A stretch of 64,000 nt of DNA. Source: Saccopteryx bilineata. Its lineage: Eukaryota; Chordata; Mammalia; Chiroptera; Emballonuridae. The stretch's first letter is position 1, and every line of letters starts with the position of its first letter. A model generated the notes under the pieces. That model was not told the origin of the DNA. It saw only the letters and a program-made list of their open reading frames with translations, and ran no database searches. The stretch covers positions 169,320,296 to 169,384,295 of the forward strand of contig NC_089492.1 in the NCBI RefSeq assembly GCF_036850765.1, in the 5' to 3' direction. The position numbers were made by a program, and so were the translations under genes. Shown here piece by piece: positions 44,109 to 56,647 of the stretch.

Positions 44109-44159
44109 TGGCCCTTGGCAGTTTTAATGAAGAATTTCCAAATGTTTTTTTTGAACACT

Positions 44160-44215
44160 GGCAAAATGAATAAATATATATATCATATATATATATGTCT
44201 TATATATATAGTATT
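44160..44215. repeat. AT-dinucleotide-rich tract
   Basis: Interrupted (AT)n / TATATA sequence with inverted symmetry around atatatatatcatatatatatat. Confidence 0.8.
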
Positions 44216-46002
44216 TTAATAGAACTAGAGACAGCCTTTATTTTAACATGTGTGCTGCTATATTTTTATTATATTACTTTATAGTTATATATTCTCAATT
44301 CCTTTGTGTAATAGTTTTAAATATTAAAAAGAAGTAAAGAAAAATATTATTCTTACTGAAACTATAACAAAAGATTGATTGCTTTGGTCAGAAGCAGTTC
44401 TGGTTCTTTGAGACAGTAAATGGCAAATGTCAACCATGGTTTGCAGGTTCTTTTTAAAATACTGTTTGTGAAGTGGCATTAATTCATTCACTTGACAATT
44501 ATTGGACACTTAGTCTTTTTAGTACACACTATTCTCAGACCTGTGATGGAATAGAAAGATTAATTGTGCTATGGAAAGTGCTGTTCTTGATCTCTTGGTA
44601 AAAAAACCAAAACTGGCAGTGATAAAATGTGTTTTTTTTTTGTTAGTGAGTAAGTGAGTATCCTTCCAGGAGGACAGAGCTTCCATGTTTTCTTAGTTTA
44701 ATTTCACCACTTTAAGAATGAAAGACATTTTTCTGAATAAAATAAATAATTGACTTTAAAAAGTCACCCAGCATTTTTTATAGCCTAAATTGGTATTTTA
44801 AAAAATATGGACACTGCTCTTTAAGAATCCTATCCTGCTTCCTCAACAACTTTATTCTTTTTAATTTTGGCTATACATGCAAAATTGTGGGGGGGTTTTC
44901 ATCTTTGATGTCTCCCTTCCTGCTTCCATGCCCAGCAAAGTTATTGAAAGGATTGCATATTGGAAGTTCAAGACCATCCTCAGGACCAGTGATTTGCTAG
45001 GAGGACTCAGGATCAGCACAGGCTGTTCCCTCAGCTGGGACTCAGGGCACAGTGGAAGGACACAAAGCAGTCAGCAAAGGGAGAGGTTGCGTGGGATGAA
45101 GGCTGCAGGAATCCGGTCACCTCCAGGGGTCCTGTCCCACGGGAGTGGGACATGGCTCTATTCCTTCAGCAATGAGTTGTTATAGCACACATGAAATGTT
45201 GTCTATCAGAGAGGCTTGTTCGAGACTCAGTGCCCAGGGTTTGTATTTGGAGCTGATTACGTAAGCACCCTCTGCCTGGCAGATACCCCAAATTTCAAAC
45301 CCTCAGGAAGAAAGTAGGTGTTCTGCATAAACCACACTGTTTGTTCACACAATCTAGGCTACATACAAGGAGCCACTCTGATCAGTTCTGGGATTAGCGG
45401 AAACCCTCTCCAAATGCAGGTCCCAAGTGTTAGCCTGGGGTCAGCCTTGCAAACAGGCCTTTCTAAGGGTAGCAGGCTCAGGCCTTGGAACTAGACTCTT
45501 ACCCTCAGCTCTGCAGTTGTCACCTTGGCTCTGTAGCATCTTTAACTGGATGTCTGATAGGCCAATTCAGCATGCTTTATGTGAGTTCCTAATCTTCCCT
45601 CATACACCTATTTCATCTTCAGTTTTGCCCTTTCTCAGTTGGTAGCCATTCCAGGCTTTTGTTGCTCAGGCTAACAACGTCTCAGAGTCTTCTATGACCA
45701 CTCTCTTTCTGCCATATAGCACTCACTCGTCTGTTTGGAAATCCTGTCTGCACTTCCTATTTTCAAATGATACTCAGTTTGTGTCAAAGTAATCCTGGCC
45801 TGTGATGGATGGTGGGAGGGAGTGGCCACAAGTTAGTAACTGTTAAATCTGGATTTAGGTACAAGAGGTATTGATATACTGTGTCTTCTTTTGTATATTT
45901 GAAATTCAAAATAAATTATAACAGCCTATGAGTATGTAAGAAAATATCACCCAAATGAATCTGACCCCTTCCTATTACCCTGGTTTCAATGGCCATATTT
46001 TT
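44216..46002. other. Unassigned intronic sequence
   Basis: A possible ancient L1 3' end lies near 45780-45930 (gtatatttgaaattcaaaataaatt). No exon recognised. Confidence 0.45.
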
Positions 46003-46162
46003 TAAAAATTGATTTAAGAGAGAGAGAGAAACATTGGTTCATTATTCCGCTCATTTGTGTATTCATTGGTTGATTCTTGTATATTCCCTGACCCAGAATT
46101 GAACTCGCAACCTTGGTGCGTTGGGACAATGCTCCAACCAACTGAGCTACCTGGCCAGGGCT
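46003..46162 (-). mobile_element. tRNA-derived bat SINE (old, short)
   Basis: GA-rich stretch, ccctgacccagaattgaac, and head ending actgagctacctggccaggg; diverged. Confidence 0.75.
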
Positions 46163-46229
46163 GAACGGTCATGCCTTGGCCTAGAGTTTTGTAGTAGCTC
46201 CCAGCACATCGTCCTTCTTCTTTGTCCAC

Positions 46230-46790
46230 TATATTTTCTCTGTATAGCAGCTTAGTGATCTTTTTGAAGCAAAGTCAGATCAGAATCTTATTGGCTTCTT
46301 TCTTAGAGCAGAGTAAAAAAGCCTGCAATGCCTGCTTGATTGGTCCCTCACTCTGTTCTTTGTCAGACCTCCTCTCTGGCTTCCCCTCATCTCACTCTAT
46401 CTACACGGGCCTGCCCACCGCCTTCACCTTTCACTCGCTGCTTCTTACCTCCCAGGAATGCCATTCCCTCATGATTGCATTGTTTACTCCCTTGCCTTCA
46501 AACCTTGATACAATACATTGCAGCTTCCTGCTCCTGGTGCCCTTGGGTTAGTCTGTGTTTTCTCTTTCCATACCATGGCATGCAGCTGGCTCATGTGCTG
46601 TACTTGATGTGTTTTATCTGCCTTTTCCATTGCTCCACTCATCCTCTCATGCCCAGGAATATAAGCTTTGTGACGATGGGTCTTGATCTGTTCTTTTCAG
46701 TGAGGCACCAGCCTGAGCACCAATTCAGTGCCTGGACTGGAGTAGGCATTCCATGAACCTTTGTGGAATGCATGCATAGTGTCAGCACTG
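46230..46790 (+). repeat. L2 LINE 3' fragment
   Basis: The CT-rich cysteine/leucine-type 3' region of L2 is followed by ataagctttgtgacgatgg and the ending cagtgcctggactggagtaggcattccatgaa, which matches the typical L2 3' end. Confidence 0.65.
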
Positions 46791-47710
46791 GAAGACATAT
46801 CAGAAATCTACATGAGTGCTTCTTCTTCCTTTTTATACATGCAAAACCCAAAGCTCAGACAAGTTCAGTATGGCTGATTGATAGTTTTGTGTTTGTATGT
46901 GCACGTACATTTGTTCATGAGACTACCTGAAAATTAAACTTTTAATCTTTTAATTATGTATAGGAGATAGCATTTGAGATGTGGTAGAAAGGTGAATCAG
47001 TACGGTTGGAAGAGAAGGGTCAAATATATATGTAGTGCCCAGTCTGTTGAAATGCTTCACCTTTAAAATTGTAAAGCCTTTTAAAAGGACCTTAGCATCC
47101 CTAACCCATGTTTTTCTAAATGTCATTCCAATAACCGCTCTGTAGTTTAAATTAGCTTCATATAAGGACCGGACTATAAATTCATAGCCTAAACTATACT
47201 GCCCATAATAAACTTCTTGGAATTGCTTCTTTGATTATTTTGTCAATGTTCAGTGGAAATCTGTGGTAAGAACATACGCAAGGTCTTCAATTTATATGAC
47301 AGTGAAAGAGTTTTTAGAATAAAAGCTTTAATTATTTAATTGGAGAAACCTTATTACCCCATACCCATCAGCCTCATACCCTGAGAAGGAAAGTGAGAAA
47401 TCTCTATGACAGAATCCTTTCTAATAATTATTCTGACTTTTGTACTAACCTTATAGAAAGAGGGTTGAGTTTAGTGGGTTTGATCTAAAACAAGATTAAA
47501 GAGACAGCTAGTTGATTGGCTAAGTTTCTAGCGCCACATCTGCAATATTGTTGTTCTGCATTTGTAATAAGGAGTGCAGAAGCTAGATTCTCCCAGGGTA
47601 GAAGAGCTTCCGTTTGGCAAATGCACAGGTCCAGAGAGAGCAGCAGCCTCTATTCCTGCTGTTCCCCATTGTGCCCTACGTCTCGGCTATGCTACAGATT
47701 AGACTCTATC
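46791..47710. other. Unassigned intronic sequence
   Basis: Nothing recognised. Confidence 0.4.
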
Positions 47711-47718
47711 CCCTAGAT

Positions 47719-48133
47719 CAGTGATTATCAACTAATGTGCCGCAAGAATTTTTAAAACAAGTACTACCTGACTATTTATTCAGGTAGAAAACATTAGCAC
47801 TGGGTTCCCAGGCCAGAGGGAAAGACCCCTGGACCTCTGAGGCCAGAGACCCCAAGAAGACCAGCAGTTGACAGGCCAGGAGTAGCCATGGCTCAGAGGC
47901 TGGCGTTTACCCGGTCAGGGCTGGCACTGATCTCTTTTTCCTTAGATTGTTAAAAACAAACAAAAAAATGAGAACAGCCAACACAAATAACTATTCAGTA
48001 TGAATAAATCAGAATTAAATACCTTTTTTTTTTGTCAGGTTGGCACAAAAATACAGTATAATTTTTGGTGTGCCACAGAATTTTAGTTATAAGTTTATGT
48101 GTGTTATAAGATGAAAAAGGTTGAAAACCACTT
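47719..48133. mobile_element. hAT DNA transposon, 415 bp, nonautonomous
   Basis: The termini cagtgattatcaact and aggttgaaaaccactt are inverted repeats. The flanking octamers are ccctagat (47711-47718) and ccctaaat (48134-48141), a 7/8 TSD. There is no transposase frame. Its segment 47783-47928 is repeated in inverted orientation at 48410-48556. Confidence 0.86.
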
Positions 48134-48141
48134 CCCTAAAT

Positions 48142-48409
48142 TTTAAGTCTACAGGCTAACATGGCATGACAAAGCGCAAATAATATTATCACCGTATCCT
48201 GCCCCAAAGCTCCTGTTTGTTTTAGTTATTCACTTTACAGATCCACCCATGTCCCTTTGAGCCGTGGACACTGTATGTCCTTTATTATGTATAGAAGTTT
48301 GAGAGTGATCAGACTTTGATTTAAAAATGTAGTGAAGTGAAGAAAATAGGCCTCCTGGTTCCTCTCCCTCATTCTCACTGCTGCCCTTTGGTCTGCAGCT
48401 CTCATGCAG
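48142..48409. other. Spacer between hAT element and its inverted copy
   Basis: Unassigned sequence; nothing recognised. Confidence 0.4.
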
Positions 48410-48556
48410 AGTGCCGGCCCTGACCGGGTAAATGCCAGCCTCCGAGCCGTGGCTACTCCTGACCTGTCAGCTGCTGGTCGTCTTGGGGGTCTCTGGCCTC
48501 AGAGGTCCAGAAGTCTTTTCCTCTGGCCTGGGAACCCAGTGCTAATATTTTCTACC
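48410..48556. repeat. Inverted partial copy of the hAT element interior
   Basis: It is the reverse complement of 47783-47928 at about 92% identity by hand alignment (about 11 substitutions, one indel). Sequence resembling further element ends (cattgtggaacac) follows at about 48580. The two arms are separated by 481 bp. Confidence 0.9.
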
Positions 48557-48724
48557 CTCTTTTAATGTTTTTGTTCATACATTGTGGAACACTTTTTTTC
48601 CTTTCCTTTTAACATACCGGTGCTGCAACAATGCAGTGGGCAGGTCTGGAAGAAGCCCCTTCTCAAGGGTAGTTGTGTTTGTTTGCCTTTGTCTGTATGT
48701 AAAGCAAATCATTAAAAAAAAATG

Positions 48725-49060
48725 AATATACTCTACTCACAAACCAGCAATTAGATCAAGAAGCAGAACATTGGCAGCACTCCAAGAGTTCCCCTTGTGC
48801 CCCCATTCAGTCACTAATTCATCCCCACAAGAGTCACCACTGTCTTGACTTCTAACATGATAGATTTTTGCTTGTGTTTGTACTTGATGTAAATGGAACC
48901 CTGGGATACTCTGATGTCTGGCTTCCTTCACTTCATATTATGTTTGTGAGAGTCATTCATAGGGCTGCATGTAGAGATAGTGTATTTCTTCTCATTGCTA
49001 TTGTTCCTGTGTCTCACAGTTCTCAGTGAGCACATCTCTCCAGTTGAGTGCAGCCTGGTG
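48725..49060 (-). repeat. Ancient L1M-type fragment
   Basis: The stretch tgtaaatggaaccctggg, gtctggcttccttcacttc and gtttgtgagagtcattcat follows the order of the 3' region of old mammalian L1 elements in minus orientation. Confidence 0.65.
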
Positions 49061-50637
49061 CCATCTTGTGCATAGTAAATGCTGAATTGGATTACTGCAG
49101 GAATAGAAGGAAACACCTGGTGTAGAAACTTTTCCTTGAATGGATACAAGATGCCAAGGTGCATGCTATATGGAAAATATACACTACTTTTTCATGCTTT
49201 GGATATGATTAGATATTCTTTTCTGATTTACTTCTCTGTGTTCAATTGCAGAAGTCACGAGGAAAAGGTAACTGCTAACTTTTGATGCCTAGGAATAAAG
49301 CATTACTTGGCAACTTCTTTCAGAACTCTCATCTTCATTGGCTTCAGAGCTTTTTCCACTGACAGGGACTCAGCACAGTTTATTTTACATGGTGCCTGCT
49401 GCACTGCTGTTGATTTGTCCTGTTTGCGAGGCTGTTGACTTATCTGCTGCCGCTGCTGCTCTTAACAGTATGTCTCCCCCTTAGTGGTTGAAGTTTGGGA
49501 TGGAATAAAGATAGGGAGATGGACCCAAACAAATACAATTCCAGACAAACTAGTGTTCTTGCCCCACCCTACCACAGCCCCTACACATCTTCATGTGAGA
49601 AGGAGTTTACTCATTCTCCTTTCTCCTGTAAAGAATGTTTATAAAACAACAAAGTATTTGTTTTGGCATTTTGTCACAACCAAGAGACCAGCAGTAACAA
49701 CAGTAACTTTTAGGTGGAGGGGACATGTTATGTGGTATTTCCTGATGGTGAATCATCTTCCCATAAGCCTCCTAGGGACTGCTTCTCCTGTGAATGATTG
49801 AGTGAGAAGTGTTTGAGCAAGGAAAAAGGATACCTTCTCTGTCACTGCTTCAGTTTTAATGTGCCTGGGGAACTCGACATCATGGAGCCCTCTCCTTGTT
49901 CTTCACTTAAGAAGATGCTTGGTTTTTCCTTCTGAGGCTAGAACTAAAGAAGACTCCCTGGTTATTTGTTTCTCCTTAAGTTGTTTAGAAAGAAGAAGAA
50001 AACAGTTTATTTGGAAAATAACTATACAGATGTTTTTGTTTGAAAGGGGAAAGGATGAGAAGACTTGTAATAGGAGAGATTAAAATTTGGAACTACAGAG
50101 TAAGGCATTAGCCGCTCTGGGCTTTTTGAGAGCAGTGTCTGGTAGGACGTGGCTCTCCTGTGGAATTTGTAAATAGGGAGTGAAGGTTTGCACAAGTGCT
50201 AGCAGCCTTCTCTGATCGCCTTTCCTTATTGTCTCTGTTAACCTAACATGGCACTTCATATGATAGCTTGAGTAGGCTAACACCGTTTGTGTGAGTGCAT
50301 TATGATGAATGACCCCTTGGTTCACAGGGGTGTGTGTGTGTGGGGGTGTATGTGTTAGGGTAGTCAGTCCAGAGACAAAAGGGAGAAGAAGGTGAGTAAC
50401 ATCTGTGATCCAGAATGCTTCTTCACAATGAAGTCCAAAAAACTGAGTTATTTTCTTCAGGAAAATCCTACTGCCTTGCTAGTGACCACTAGTTCTAGTT
50501 GTTTTACTCCGTCTTTCTTTTCCCCCACAGAAGGATGGGGAGCAGGTACCCATTTCAGCATACTTTGTGGGTAGGGCTACAGGTAAGAGTGCTGGGTGGA
50601 ATGGGTCAGTGTGTGTGGGATTGCGGCCTGTTATGGT
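49061..50637. other. Unassigned intronic sequence
   Basis: Contains a short GT-rich run at 50329-50352. No exon recognised. Confidence 0.4.
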
Positions 50638-50971
50638 CAGGGGGAGTCAACCTTTTTATACCTACCGCCCACTATCTCTGTTAGTAGTAAAATTTTCTAA
50701 CTGCCCACCGGTTCCACAGTAATGGTAATTTATAAAGTAGGGAAGTAACTTTACTTTATAAAAGTTATAAAGCAGAGTTACAGCAAGTTAAAACATATAA
50801 TAATAAGTACTTTATGTTGGATTTTCTCTAAATTTGGCAGAATAAATCTTTATAAAACAACTTTATAGTTAAATCTATCTTTTTATTTATACTTTGGTTG
50901 CTCCGCTACCGCCCACCATGAAAGTTGGAACGCCCACTAGTGGGCGGTAGGGACCTGGTTGACTACCACTG
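50638..50971. mobile_element. hAT-like nonautonomous transposon copy B (334 bp)
   Basis: The termini cagggggagtcaacc and ggttgactaccactg are imperfect 15-bp inverted repeats. The flanks gttatggt and ggttagag match poorly as an 8-bp TSD. It is the same family as copy A at 23690-24055, with an AT-rich interior and subterminal ccgcccac-type motifs on both sides. No coding capacity. Confidence 0.82.
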
Positions 50972-52290
50972 GGTTAGAGGAAGGATTGATGGCTTCCTGC
51001 AGGTGCTGGAACTCAGCACCTTCCTGTTCAGATGGGCTTTCATAGGGCCCATCTGTGGCCCCACACCTGGTTCTCATCTAGTCATAGCTCACGCTGGTTC
51101 ATGTAAAGCAGAGGTCATCACAGATAGTGAATGTTTTCTTAACCTCTCATCCTGTTAGCTTAGAAGTTCAAGGTCTTTCAGGTCTTTGAATTTCAGTAGT
51201 TGGTTCTGCTTGTCTAGATGGTAAGAAAATTAAAATGTATTCTCTTCTTTAAAGAAAATGTTAATGCACTTAATGGTGAATTTCATGGTATAAAAATCAT
51301 AGCTTAATAAAGCAGTTAGAATAAAAAGTTTTAAATGACTTCTAGAATTTTTTTTTATAGAAGGGGGGATATTTTAGGGAGAAAAATGAAAAGATGAAAA
51401 AAGTGTTTCATAATTCTATTACCTTGCAAATTACTGCTAGCATGTTAATGTATATTTTTATAGTTTTATATATAGAAATATATATATATATATTTGCCTA
51501 TATGTGTAAAATTACTTTTAAAGTGAGGGGGTAAGTTTTTCTCTAATATTAAAAGTATATAATATACTCATCTAGAAAATTGGGAGATGGAAAACCTTTT
51601 TCCTCCCCCAGGATAATTGTAGTTGACTTTTTGGTGTGTTTTCAGTCTTTTGTGGATTAAAACTTTCTTATTGCTGACTGCATTTAGTTTAAAAATAAGT
51701 TTATATATATTTATTCTAGAAAGATTTGTACTAAATACTTTAGAAGGTGAATTCCTTAGCCTTCTCTACTCTCAGACAGACACTTCATCTAGCTTCTCTT
51801 TCGTCCCCACCTCGCAGTACACTTCCACCTTTAAGCTTGTTAGTAGTCCTGTACTTCCTCTCTCATAGAGTAGCACTACTTCTGTGTACACACTTTGCTT
51901 GGACAATTGCCTTCACTTGTAAACTACTACAGAACACAGCAGTTTAAGTAATTTCATAGTACTCTGTGATTAGAAGTATTTTTTATTTTTAGTGGGTTTT
52001 TTTTATAATGTTTAGTTGTTTTTCCAATTGGCTTACAAGATCTCATAAGGTGGCCACTGACTTCGCCACTGTAGTAATGGGTACTTAGTCTGTTTGCCTT
52101 GGCAGCTGTTTCTTAAATGACAAGATACTTGTCATTATCTCTATTATTTTAACTTATCTGAGTATAAAGAAAACTCAAGTCAGAGGAAGGAAGCAGTATA
52201 TGGTTTGTAAAAAGCCTGATGACTGAACTTTATGTCCTATGTGAAACCTCTTTGATAGATTCTGTATTCCTACTGATACTTGACTTCAGG
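50972..52290. other. Unassigned intronic sequence
   Basis: Includes a short TA-rich run at about 51470-51495. No gene recognised. Confidence 0.4.
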
Positions 52291-52306
52291 CTTCCATCAG
52301 TTTCTT

Positions 52307-52494
52307 TTTTTCTTTTTTTTTTTTTTTAATTTATTCCAGAGAGGAGAGGGAGAGACACAGAGAGAGAAGGGGGGGGGGGGAGCTGGAAGCATCAACTCCC
52401 ATATGTGCCTTGACCAGGCAAGCCCAGGGTTTCGAACCAGCAACCTCAGCATTTCCAGGTCGACGCTTTATCCACTGCGCCACCACAGGTCAGG
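52307..52494 (-). mobile_element. tRNA-derived bat SINE (Ves-like, short type)
   Basis: Poly-T, GA/G-rich tract, catcaactcccatatgtgcc and head ending ccaccacaggtcagg. The exact 16-bp TSD cttccatcagtttctt is at 52291-52306 and 52495-52510. Confidence 0.92.
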
Positions 52495-52510
52495 CTTCCA
52501 TCAGTTTCTT

Positions 52511-53306
52511 AACTGAGGTGGTGGTTCAGTCCAGTATTAGTTTATATGTCATCTTCAGCATTTATGTGGAAGGGATGATAGGGAACTGCCACCTTGTCTC
52601 TATGCTGGACTGTGACATCATGTCTGAGATGGATGGACACAGCTTTGGGGTTTCCTTGTGTGTTTAGCAGCAGCAACACCAATAACATCTGATCTAAAAT
52701 GAAGTTCTCTTCTGTAACTAAATGAAAGTGATTTGGTGCATGCTGGAATAATGTCAAGTGTACTTACTCCGTTTAGAAGACACAAGTGACTCGAGCTCTA
52801 GATGGTTTTCTGTGCAGACTTAAAGATTTCAATGAATTACAAGTATCATCTTCTTAATCAGTGTGTACCTAGACATCATTTAGTCCAGTGCTGATGGATG
52901 TATGCTAATTTTCTCCCTTCTGAGTTTAAGAAATGGCTATTTTGGTATAGCAGGTAGCAAAAACAGTAGTGAAGACTTTGGCCAAACAGAGTGAGTGAGT
53001 TTGATTCAAATCTCATGAGGATTGCTGTATCTGAGATGCATTTTTTAGGAGCTCCTGTGCCTTTTTAGAGGAGAGGTTTAGGGAAGAGTCTGTGGGCTTT
53101 ATTTCTTTATACAGATATTTAATATATGTACATTAATCTAATTATGTTTATTTTATATATGTATTATGAATTTGTCCATACAATATTTATACACATAGCA
53201 TGCAATCATTTAACCTCATTAGTTCTTGTATTGGTGAAGAAATCTGTTCTCTGGATCAACACTTGTTTTCATAATATCTGAAAAAGTTCAAAATACTATT
53301 TAAAAA
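52511..53306. other. Unassigned intronic sequence
   Basis: Nothing recognised. Confidence 0.4.
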
Positions 53307-53315
53307 CACAAAGCC

Positions 53316-53717
53316 GCCCTGGCCAGTTGGCTCAGTGGTAGAGCGTCGGCCTGGCGTGCGGGGGACCCGGGTTCGATTCCCGGCCAGGGCACATAGGAGA
53401 AGCGCCCATTTGCTTCACCACCCCCACCCCCTCCTTCCTCTCTCTCTCTTCCCCTCCCACAGCCAGGGCTCCATTGGAGCAAAGATGGCCCGGGCGCTGG
53501 GGATGGCTCCTTGGCCTCTGCCCCAGGTGCTAGAGTGGCTCTGGTCGCGGCAGAGCGACCCCCCAGAGGGGCAGAGCATCGCCCCTGGTGGGCATGCCGG
53601 GTGGATCCCGGTCGGGCGCATGCAGGAGTCTGTCTGACTGTCTCTCCCCGTTTCCAGCTTCAGAAAAATACCAAAAAAAACAAAAAAAAAACACAAGAAC
53701 AACAACAACAAACAAAC
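53316..53717 (+). mobile_element. Long tRNA-derived bat SINE, best-preserved copy
   Basis: The head gccctggccagttggctcag is followed by an intact-looking A box (tggctcagtggtagag) and B box (gggttcgattccc). The element ends cagaaaaataccaaaa plus A-rich (AAC)n tail. The TSD cacaaagcc is at 53307-53315 and 53718-53726. Little decay is visible. Confidence 0.92.
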
Positions 53718-53726
53718 CACAAAGCC

Positions 53727-56149
53727 CTCCATAATTTATTACTTATATTAAACCTAAGATTTTATGACTTTTCCTCCAAGTAGTTTAAGGATGTCACTCT
53801 CTTAAGTTGAAATTGACCACAGAAGTCATCTTTGCTCTGAAAAGCAAAGACCAAATTAAGCCAAATTATTTACTCTGGGCCCTAAACTCAAGAGGCATTT
53901 CTTTTTCTTCTTTTGAGGTTTTCCTTATAAAGATTGTAAGCCTTAGAGAACCGTACATTTTAATTTCAGTCTTGCACCTGTTCTGTATCTTAGCTCAGTC
54001 AGACAAACCTATCAGCCTAAATTATCCTGCAAACAGAGGCTACAGTAGTCTTACTTGCCAGTTTTTAGCCCAAGATGTAGTATGCAAGAGAAAAATGAGC
54101 TATTGAATGCACGCAGGTACGCAAACATCTATGCACTGTGCGAGTGCACTGTTGATGGGTTCAGAGGTTCCCAGTTTATTCTGAGGTTGGCAGGAAAAGA
54201 GGGGATTTTCTTGATTATTTCTTACAGATTTGTTTTTGCTTTATTGATAACTTAGCCTAGATTCTGAGAATGTGAAAAAATTTTGCTGGCCTGGGAATGT
54301 TCTCGATTGGTCCTGCATACAGTGCGACTCACTTTGTCTGCATTTCTCTCATGTTGGCTCTTCCCAAGCCACGTAGCTCGTGAGATCTGACATGTGTCCC
54401 TTGGAAGGTCTTTCCTTACCCTCAGAGTAGCTGGTTTTCCTTTCCTGATTGTCACTAGCTATCTATGTCCAGTGCCCACACACAGAGCCTGTTAAAAAGT
54501 AGGCTGATTGAATGCATTTGTACCAATGGATAGGCATACACAAGCGTGTGGTTCTTATGAAAAAGCTGTCAAGAAAAGTGGCATAGCAACTTCCTAGCCT
54601 TCAATTTTGGGTCATGGCAGATTTTAAAGTTGGTCATTTGTGTTGCGAGGCAGAGGTGGAAGAGCTGGGCAGTTTTCAGCATGGTAATTAATATCCCTCT
54701 TTGTACTTCTGAGTTTGAGTTGGTGAATGACCTTTCAGAGTCTTCACTGGAGAAATAATTTATTTGAACATGTAACTAACTGGTTTGCATTTTGATCTCT
54801 GTAAGGCAGTTTCCTCTTGAGGGAGGAGATGCCATTTGAGGAAGTTAATGTGTGTGTTCATGATGGTGATTTACGGTTCTGTGTTTACTTTTTCTTGTGC
54901 AGAAATTCAGCCCCTCATACTTTGAAGGTAGGCCTGCAGTAGTTTGTGGTCCCTCTGCCTACCTCCCCCCCCCCCAGGTTAAGTTTTAGAACACTTAGTT
55001 TGAGGTGGCCAGCCTGACTCAGGAGGCGCCACACAAACTCACTGTGTGTTTTGCTTCATAGTCCTTCAGAATGCAGGGAGATGGGGATTTCAAGAAAAGG
55101 AGTGCTGTGTTGTTGTTTAGGGAGTGTCACTGTTTGTTGCTAGACAGAGAGAGTGTGTAGAATCCTCAGGCCTTCCTTCCAGATCTTTCCTCCAGTGGGC
55201 CAAGCTGCCATTCCCTTTCTCCAGGGCCTGCACACATGCTCATGTGTATGGAAGGAGGATGAAATGGATTAAAGAATGTGATCCTTAAGGAATTTAGACC
55301 GAAATGGTTTTTTTCCTGCTTGCATGGTGGTGAGCTTCATGGAGTTGGCCACTGGCTTAGGGAAGAGTGTGAATGGACTGAGGCAAGAGTCTCTTTATGA
55401 AATCTGGCAGGTCTGGAAGGTAAGACACTGTAATGGGTGATCCTGACCCCATTTTCCTTTTACTTTGCTCTGGGAAAGTCTTGAGTGTGGAGATATCCGA
55501 TCTTAAGAAGTTAAAGGTCTGAATTGGTACCATTGTAGCAAACAGAAAAGAAATTACTATAAATCAAGGTCAGAGTTCTCTGGTGTCAGTGACCCAGAAG
55601 GCAGATTAACCAGTAAGGTCTTGGTTATTCAGGGTCCCATCAACTTTCCTGTATACCTAACTGACCATTGGAGGAAGCAACCTGAGCAGGGAAATTGACA
55701 GTGACTCAGGAACTGCAAGGGAGGGGGTAGAGGTGAGGAGACAGTGGACCATGTGAGTGGCCAGAAACGAACTCATTTGAACCCATTCTTTCTAGAGCTA
55801 ACTCTTCTATTCTAAACTCTTCTTTTAACACTCACCTCACCACCACCTGTTTGGAAAATAAAATGTCAGTTGAAGAAAATTAGGTAGATTAAAGAAGAAA
55901 ATGTCGATAATCCAGAGAACATCTTTGGCAACATTTCTACTTTTTTCTTTCTGTAAACTCATTAAAACTTGTAGTTATCTAAATATACTGTGCGCTTGTG
56001 TTATGAATGACAAAATCTGGATGTCAAGAATATACATATTATTTTATAATCTGAGCATTTTGGATTGCTGCTTCCTTATTGGACTCATGATATAATTATA
56101 AGTTTGATTATATAGGTGAGGAAAATATTTTTTCCTCTTTCCTTCTAGA
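53727..56149. other. Unassigned intronic sequence
   Basis: A C run lies at about 54966-54977. No exon or named repeat recognised in this, one of the longest element-free stretches. Confidence 0.45.
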
Positions 56150-56513
56150 TTTTTGATCAGGGTCTCTATCACAAATAGATTAGCAAGAGAAAAACAGAAG
56201 TTTGTTTATTAACATGTATATCTTAGGTATACTTGGGAACATTCACAGGAAAAATGGTGACTCATAGAAGTGGTAAAACCCACCTTATGTACTTGGTTGA
56301 ATAGAGAGAGGCAGTTGTGAAAAAGAACTAAAATATGTGGGGAGGCTAAAGGGAGAGAAGGGTTTGCTTGTGTAGAATTCTTTAGACCTCAACTCCCTGT
56401 TTTTGGTGATAACGCTTTCTAGCTGAGAAAGGGAGAGCATCTTTCAAGTGGGAGTTTTATCTCTTGCGTTCAAGGTGGTCAGAGTCTTTTTTGCACCTGC
56501 TGTTTTTGTTTTT
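56150..56513. repeat. Possible old interspersed repeat, family not recognised
   Basis: The sequence around ctagcaagagaaaaacag-like text, tttattaacatgtatatc and gtgactcatagaagtggtaaaac looks familiar as an old mammalian interspersed repeat, but I cannot name it securely. Confidence 0.3.
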
Positions 56514-56528
56514 CAGGTGCTTTTATTT

Positions 56529-56598
56529 AAACTATTTATTTATTTATTTTAAATTTTTATTTTATTTTATTTAGATTTTATTTATTCATTTTTTAGAG

Positions 56599-56647
<49 letters not shown>

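Noticed and set aside
53316..53390. Functional tRNA gene
   Set aside because: The tRNA-like A/B boxes are the head of a SINE with poly-A tail and TSD; no cloverleaf was confirmed and there is no isolated tRNA boundary.
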